From the NCBI GenBank assembly GCA_038501785.1, contig JBAMJR010000070.1:3126501-3190500 (forward strand): 64,000 nucleotides of DNA, read 5' to 3'. The notes beneath the pieces are model-generated. The model was not told the origin of the DNA. It made no database searches and saw only the letters and a program-made list of their open reading frames with translations. Shown here piece after piece: positions 34,742 through 64,000 of this stretch. The translations under genes and the position numbers were made by a program. Every line of letters starts with the position of its first letter. Position 1 is the stretch's first letter. The DNA comes from Myoxocephalus aenaeus (lineage: Eukaryota; Chordata; Actinopteri; Perciformes; Cottidae).

Positions 34742-34883
34742 AAAAAGTCTGGTTAACTGTTCATAAGAGTGGCGGCCAGTGTTTCTGTGTAAATGCACTG
34801 ATCTTATTTATAAAAAAAAAGAAGTATTACCTTATATATTGGAATTGTTTAGCTTTATATATAAAAAACAACATTTCTAAATT

Positions 34884-34938
34884 GAAGAAGAAAAAGAAGA
34901 AAAAGAAGAAGAAGAAGAAGAAGACGAAGAAGAAGCCG
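34884..34938 (+). repeat. (GAA)n-rich tract
   Basis: Imperfect GAA/AAGAAG purine tract immediately upstream of the tmx3 promoter region. Confidence 0.9.
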
Positions 34939-34960
34939 CCGCAGGGAGTCTGAGTAACCG

Positions 34961-34972
34961 TGCGCATGCGCA
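34961..34972 (+). promoter_or_regulatory. NRF1-type palindrome in the tmx3 promoter
   Basis: TGCGCATGCGCA, a perfect match to the NRF1 core, lies 53 bp upstream of the tmx3 start codon and just downstream of a CCGCCGCAG stretch. No TATA box is evident. NRF1 sites are typical of TATA-less housekeeping promoters; use here is inferred. Confidence 0.65.
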
Positions 34973-35025
34973 GACCGGCTCGCTTTAGCAGCTGTATTTC
35001 CTGCTTGCTGTTTCCAGTCGAAGCG

Positions 35026-60108
<25,083 letters not shown>

Positions 60109-63100
60109 GTAAGTTGGTGAGAGTTTGTTCTCGGCCGGGTTGGAGAACGTTCCTCGAGCACACTGTTATTGGAATGTTAAATGCTCATGTATCGTATGAA
60201 TACATTATTTTAATGCAATGGCGTGCACATCCGGTCGACTTGAAACCAATCGGCAACAAAGAAGTTGCCGAAATAGTTAAATACATGTGCGTTTGCAGGA
60301 TATCACCATCATGAGTTTCACAACAAACAAAAAAAGGATTTGACCAGTATGGTACTGTAGCTTTAATTAAACACCATGAATAGATCTGTATGCCCACTTG
60401 GGAGCAGCGCAACAAGCTGTAAAATAAAGTAATAATAGTCATGAAGATGAGTGACCTCGTAGGCAGACAGTTTCTGGTTTACACAACCAGCAGACGCACG
60501 ATATGGAGATGCGTCATTGATGATTGATGGTGAACCAAAGCAGTAAAATCCACCCAAACAAAGGCCTGAAAGACGCTTGAAGCGGCAAACAGACGTGGGT
60601 AAGTGTGGATGATGACCCCTCTCCCATTCCACATAATCCTCTGTCCAGTGTTCATATAAAAAATGTTGATTAGTCCAAATTTAGTTATTTTTAATATAAG
60701 TTTCGGGCTAATATTATTATTATTATTAGTGCCACACTACCCAACTTGTTTACCTCTCTTCCCACCCGGTTCTCTACTCTGATGCCACTGAACACCGTGT
60801 ACTCGTTGATATGCGTCGCACCACCTTGACTGTGTTCTCCGCTCCATGGCAAGCACTGTATATGCATACGCGCCAAGTTCAGCAACACTGTAAAACAAAT
60901 GCCCGAGTGCACCGCTCTTTCCCCGCGGGAGAAAAACAACAGTCGGAGAACAAGACTGAGGGAGTGCGACTGAGAATATGCAATGCAGGCGGTAAACACA
61001 GTACGAGAAGCAGGCAGCCGAGCAGGAGGCGGGCGGCGCGATGAGAGCGTGGACGGAGTGAAAGTGGGAGGAGAAGCCAGTTCGGCGTCCTGACCCTAAG
61101 TAGTTGGTTCTTTTAGGGGGAGCTGGTGTTTATTTGACCACGGGTGTGAGAGGAACGTAAATACAGCTGTGTTGTAATTCTCCAGTTGTACTGTAACCAC
61201 CTTAACAATGTCTTTGAAGGGATGCGGAAAACTCTTAAAGGAAAATTATAGACCTTACTCCGAAAGAAATGTTAAATATGTTAAAAATAGAAGGTATAGT
61301 GACTTCTGGAAGCTAACCGCGCCGTACAATGAAAGGCTTGTAAAAGAATGGCTTCATTGAAGGTTTACCATTTAGCCTGTCAGGTTTGACAGTTGAACCA
61401 GTGGGAGAATAAAACCTGGTTGAAAAGGTTAATAATAGAGGGAAAAAACTCTTTCTTTGAGCTATGTAAAAAGCAGAGCGTGAAGGACTACTGTATAATT
61501 GTCTCTCATTAGCAACCGCACAAAAGCAAGAATCCACAGGCTCGTCGTCCACCTGCGAGAGGAAAAGCTATTCTCCTCTCGCTGCATACGTCCCCGCGGC
61601 TCGTCTTGCTTACAGTGACACGGTATGATACAGAGCAGATAGGCAGCAGCCGTCACCTCGCCCCCGGAGAGCCTGAATCTAAATGCACGTCTGACAGGAG
61701 CACGAGGGAGCAGCCACATTAGGCCCAATGACTCATAGCCCGCTGTGTTAGCATAGCATAACCCATCTCTACCTCATCGAGCGTCACTCGGCCCCGGCAA
61801 TTACCATCCCTCTTCCCGTGGCAATGACTGGAGGGGGGCGCGAATGTTTCTCTTCTCCTCAGCTCAGCGGCTGACAGACGTTGTGACCGAATACTCCCTT
61901 CCAGGTACATTGTCTCCGATGTATCCCGCTATATTCAGGCCAAATGACTCATTTGTCACCAGGATCATTTAAAGAGGAAGTTGTCCTCCAGTGACCCGGG
62001 CATTGTTGTTGCCGCAGGGATGGCGCTTCGCAGGAGTGGATTGGTACGTGTCCCAGAAATGGGACATTTTTATATGCAGGTTGAGGGCATGGATGTGATT
62101 GACTGCCTGTTTTAACTCTATTTCTAGGGATTAATGCTCTTCTATGCTTCCGTATACCAAAATATGCAGGCCGTCACCAAATTATAATGAATTTAAAAAC
62201 AATTAAGTCTAGAATATTAGCTTCTTCACTAAGCATTGCAAGAACAAAATGTAGTTGAAATTCACAACAACAAAAAACTAACCGATGCGCACACATGATC
62301 AGAGGATCGGCGGTTCGATCCCCGGCTCCGCTAGGATGAATGTGTGTGAATGTAGTTGAATGGGTGAATGATGTCATGTAGTGTTAGAAAAAGCGCTGTA
62401 CAAGTACTGGTCCATTTACCATGTAGCCACCGTATGTGTTTTTGAGCCTATTATAGGCGTGGAAGACAGGAAAAGAGCAGAAAATATCTTCAAACAGACT
62501 TGTGTATAAAGGTGGACCTTTTCTTGCGTTTGAAGTTTTGAGATTTCTTTATTTATATCAGTTCAAACTGCACTATGTGGAAGTACAAGAAACCCACAGT
62601 GTTCCAGATAAAAGGCTGAAACGCTCCAATATGGCCATCAGTGTAAAACAAAAGCAAACAAGACGGCGCATTAGGAGCTAGAAACACAAACAGTGTAACA
62701 CGACGCTGGCATCCTGAAATGACATGACAGAAATTTAATTAATATAAAAAAATATTAAAGCCTGCCCGTGTTTCGGCAAATGATTTGTGACCGGCCTTCT
62801 AAACGCACACTCAGAGCGTAATGCAAATGAATGAATACATGAATGAATATATGCTGCGCCTCCGCTAAAAACATAAAAGCGTGTTTTCACACCAATATTT
62901 CTGGATCTCTAAATATGATTTTGAATTCTCTCTCGCTAATAGCCACTGTAATGGGAGTCTCTTTATCGTCGTAAACACTGGCTGTTTCAGTGAGAGGTAG
63001 CGCTTCTACTTAACAGACGGATTCCCTCCACATTTGGGCTGTGATATTTTTGGGGAAGCACTGAGAGCGTTGCACACAGCGGACTACACATGGCAACTTT

Positions 63101-64000
63101 TTAATGTCCGGCCCAGAGCCAGTTCTGCTTTGATAGAATACTACTTAGCTTGTGGTAAACCATTTCTATTCCAGGTTTGTCCTCGATGTAAAACAGTAGA
63201 TGTAACTAATGGGATACCCGTCTGCCATTTAGGTATTGTTTACAATCGCCACCGTTTGTCAGCTGTGCAGCACCTCATTGCTTCACTAAAGGGGCCAAAG
63301 AGATCAGGGAGGCTGACCTCTCATACGGGGTCAACTAACTACAAAAACTTTACCGTTGGCTCCCAAGTTGTGGAGCAGAATTTACGCAGAAAGTGAAGCC
63401 AAGCCAAATATACACAACGGTACCGTGTACCACTTCCCTGACGGCGACACGAACCACCCACACAGCCAGCGTTGTTCGGTGTTCAACACTAGAGTGCCAA
63501 CTCTGAACTACCCGACGTCTAACAACCAGTTGCAGAGTGAGGTACTCGAGCCCAGAGTGCTACGTTTACCAATCAGTTTCATGGGGGGTAGATTGTGTTG
63601 AACCCTGAGCTGAAAGTCAGCAACGTTCTGATGGCAGTGTTGTTATTTTCAAGAGGAGTGAGGGCATCCTCTGTGGATGTTGCTTTTACGTGCCGGAGAG
63701 AACCAGTTTCTCAAAGGGATCGTAGCCCAAGGTGTGTTGGTACACTGTGACATCAGTGTTGGGTGTGGCTATAAGTGCAACTCTTTACATATAAATCCGC
63801 CTTCTGGCCCTTATCTCTCCTCAATCGCTTCATTACCACCAAGCATTTTTTTATTTTTTTATATTATCACAAACTAATTAGCACCCTGATGCGACCCGCT
63901 TTGCTCGGTTGGTGATCCCGACTTGAACAAGATAAGAACGATGAAGATTCAGGAAAGAGATTCTGAGTGATGTTTGTGTCCATCATTTACATGAAGAGCG
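60109..64000 (+). other. tmx3 intron 15, open at the window end
   Basis: Follows donor ATG|GTAAGT. I looked for the exon encoding the TMX3 transmembrane helix and found no match, so the remaining exons are probably beyond 64000. It holds a SINE remnant at 62292. Open frames such as 63034-63396 and 63356-63601 have no coding features. Confidence 0.7.
62292..62421 (+). repeat. tRNA-derived SINE remnant
   Basis: GGCGGTTCGATCCCCGGCTCC matches the B box / T-arm of a tRNA. It is followed by GAATGTGTGTGAATGTAGTTG, GAATGGGTGAATGATGTCATG and CAAGTACTGGTCCATTTACC, the body and tail of a SINE-like repeat I remember as frequent in fish. The 5' tRNA half (A box) is missing or degraded, so this is a truncated copy and not a working tRNA gene. 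Confidence 0.75.

Larger units (their letters stand above)
32426..34950. other. Intergenic region between pxdc1 and tmx3
   Basis: About 2.5 kb, AT-rich. It contains the TA microsatellite, a family A repeat and a GAA tract just before the tmx3 promoter. No gene is recognised. Confidence 0.7.

Noticed and set aside
62292..62340. Possible tRNA gene
   Set aside because: Only a B-box/T-arm is present; no acceptor stem or A box, and the flanks are SINE body.
63034..63601. Two overlapping frames near the right edge, tested as tmx3 terminal exons
   Set aside because: No hydrophobic membrane helix or Lys-rich tail expected of TMX3, and no acceptor with matching phase 0.

Overview
The window is vertebrate nuclear DNA, almost certainly from a ray-finned (teleost, perciform-like) fish. 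Every protein gene is split into short exons with GT/AG junctions. The encoded proteins match vertebrate families I know well. The non-coding DNA is AT-leaning, full of microsatellites and carries dispersed repeats typical of fish genomes. No bacterial, viral or CRISPR features were seen.

Layout: (1) 1-4.9 kb, plus strand: the last two coding exons and 3' UTR of gli3, the Hedgehog-pathway transcription factor; the start lies left of the window. (2) 5.9-14.84 kb, minus strand: a complete 16-coding-exon prpf4b (PRP4 spliceosome kinase, 1023 aa), convergent with gli3. (3) 14.9-22.8 kb: an intergenic gap with no recognisable gene, holding a perfect 193-bp tandem duplication and old dispersed repeats. 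(4) 23.1-32.4 kb, plus strand: a complete five-exon pxdc1 (PX-domain protein, 232 aa) with a 7-kb first intron. (5) 35.0-60.1 kb and beyond, plus strand: tmx3, an ER transmembrane thiol-disulfide oxidoreductase. Fifteen coding exons (365 codons, open at the 3' end) are present; the membrane-anchor and C-terminal exons lie right of the window.

Inside tmx3 intron 9, on the opposite strand, is an unexplained GC-rich 126-codon open frame (43.0-43.4 kb) with strong codon bias. It is the best candidate here for something undescribed. The other introns hold microsatellites (including a roughly 240-bp TATG array), a tRNA-derived SINE remnant and several dispersed repeat fragments.

The four named genes do not form a pathway: Hedgehog transcription (gli3), splicing (prpf4b), phosphoinositide-type binding (pxdc1) and ER redox folding (tmx3). 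Their interest together is linkage: in human, from memory, PRPF4B and PXDC1 lie close together on 6p25 while GLI3 (7p) and TMX3 (18q) are elsewhere. Gene names rest on recalled family sequences, not on a search. Splice junctions were checked by reading frame and GT/AG.
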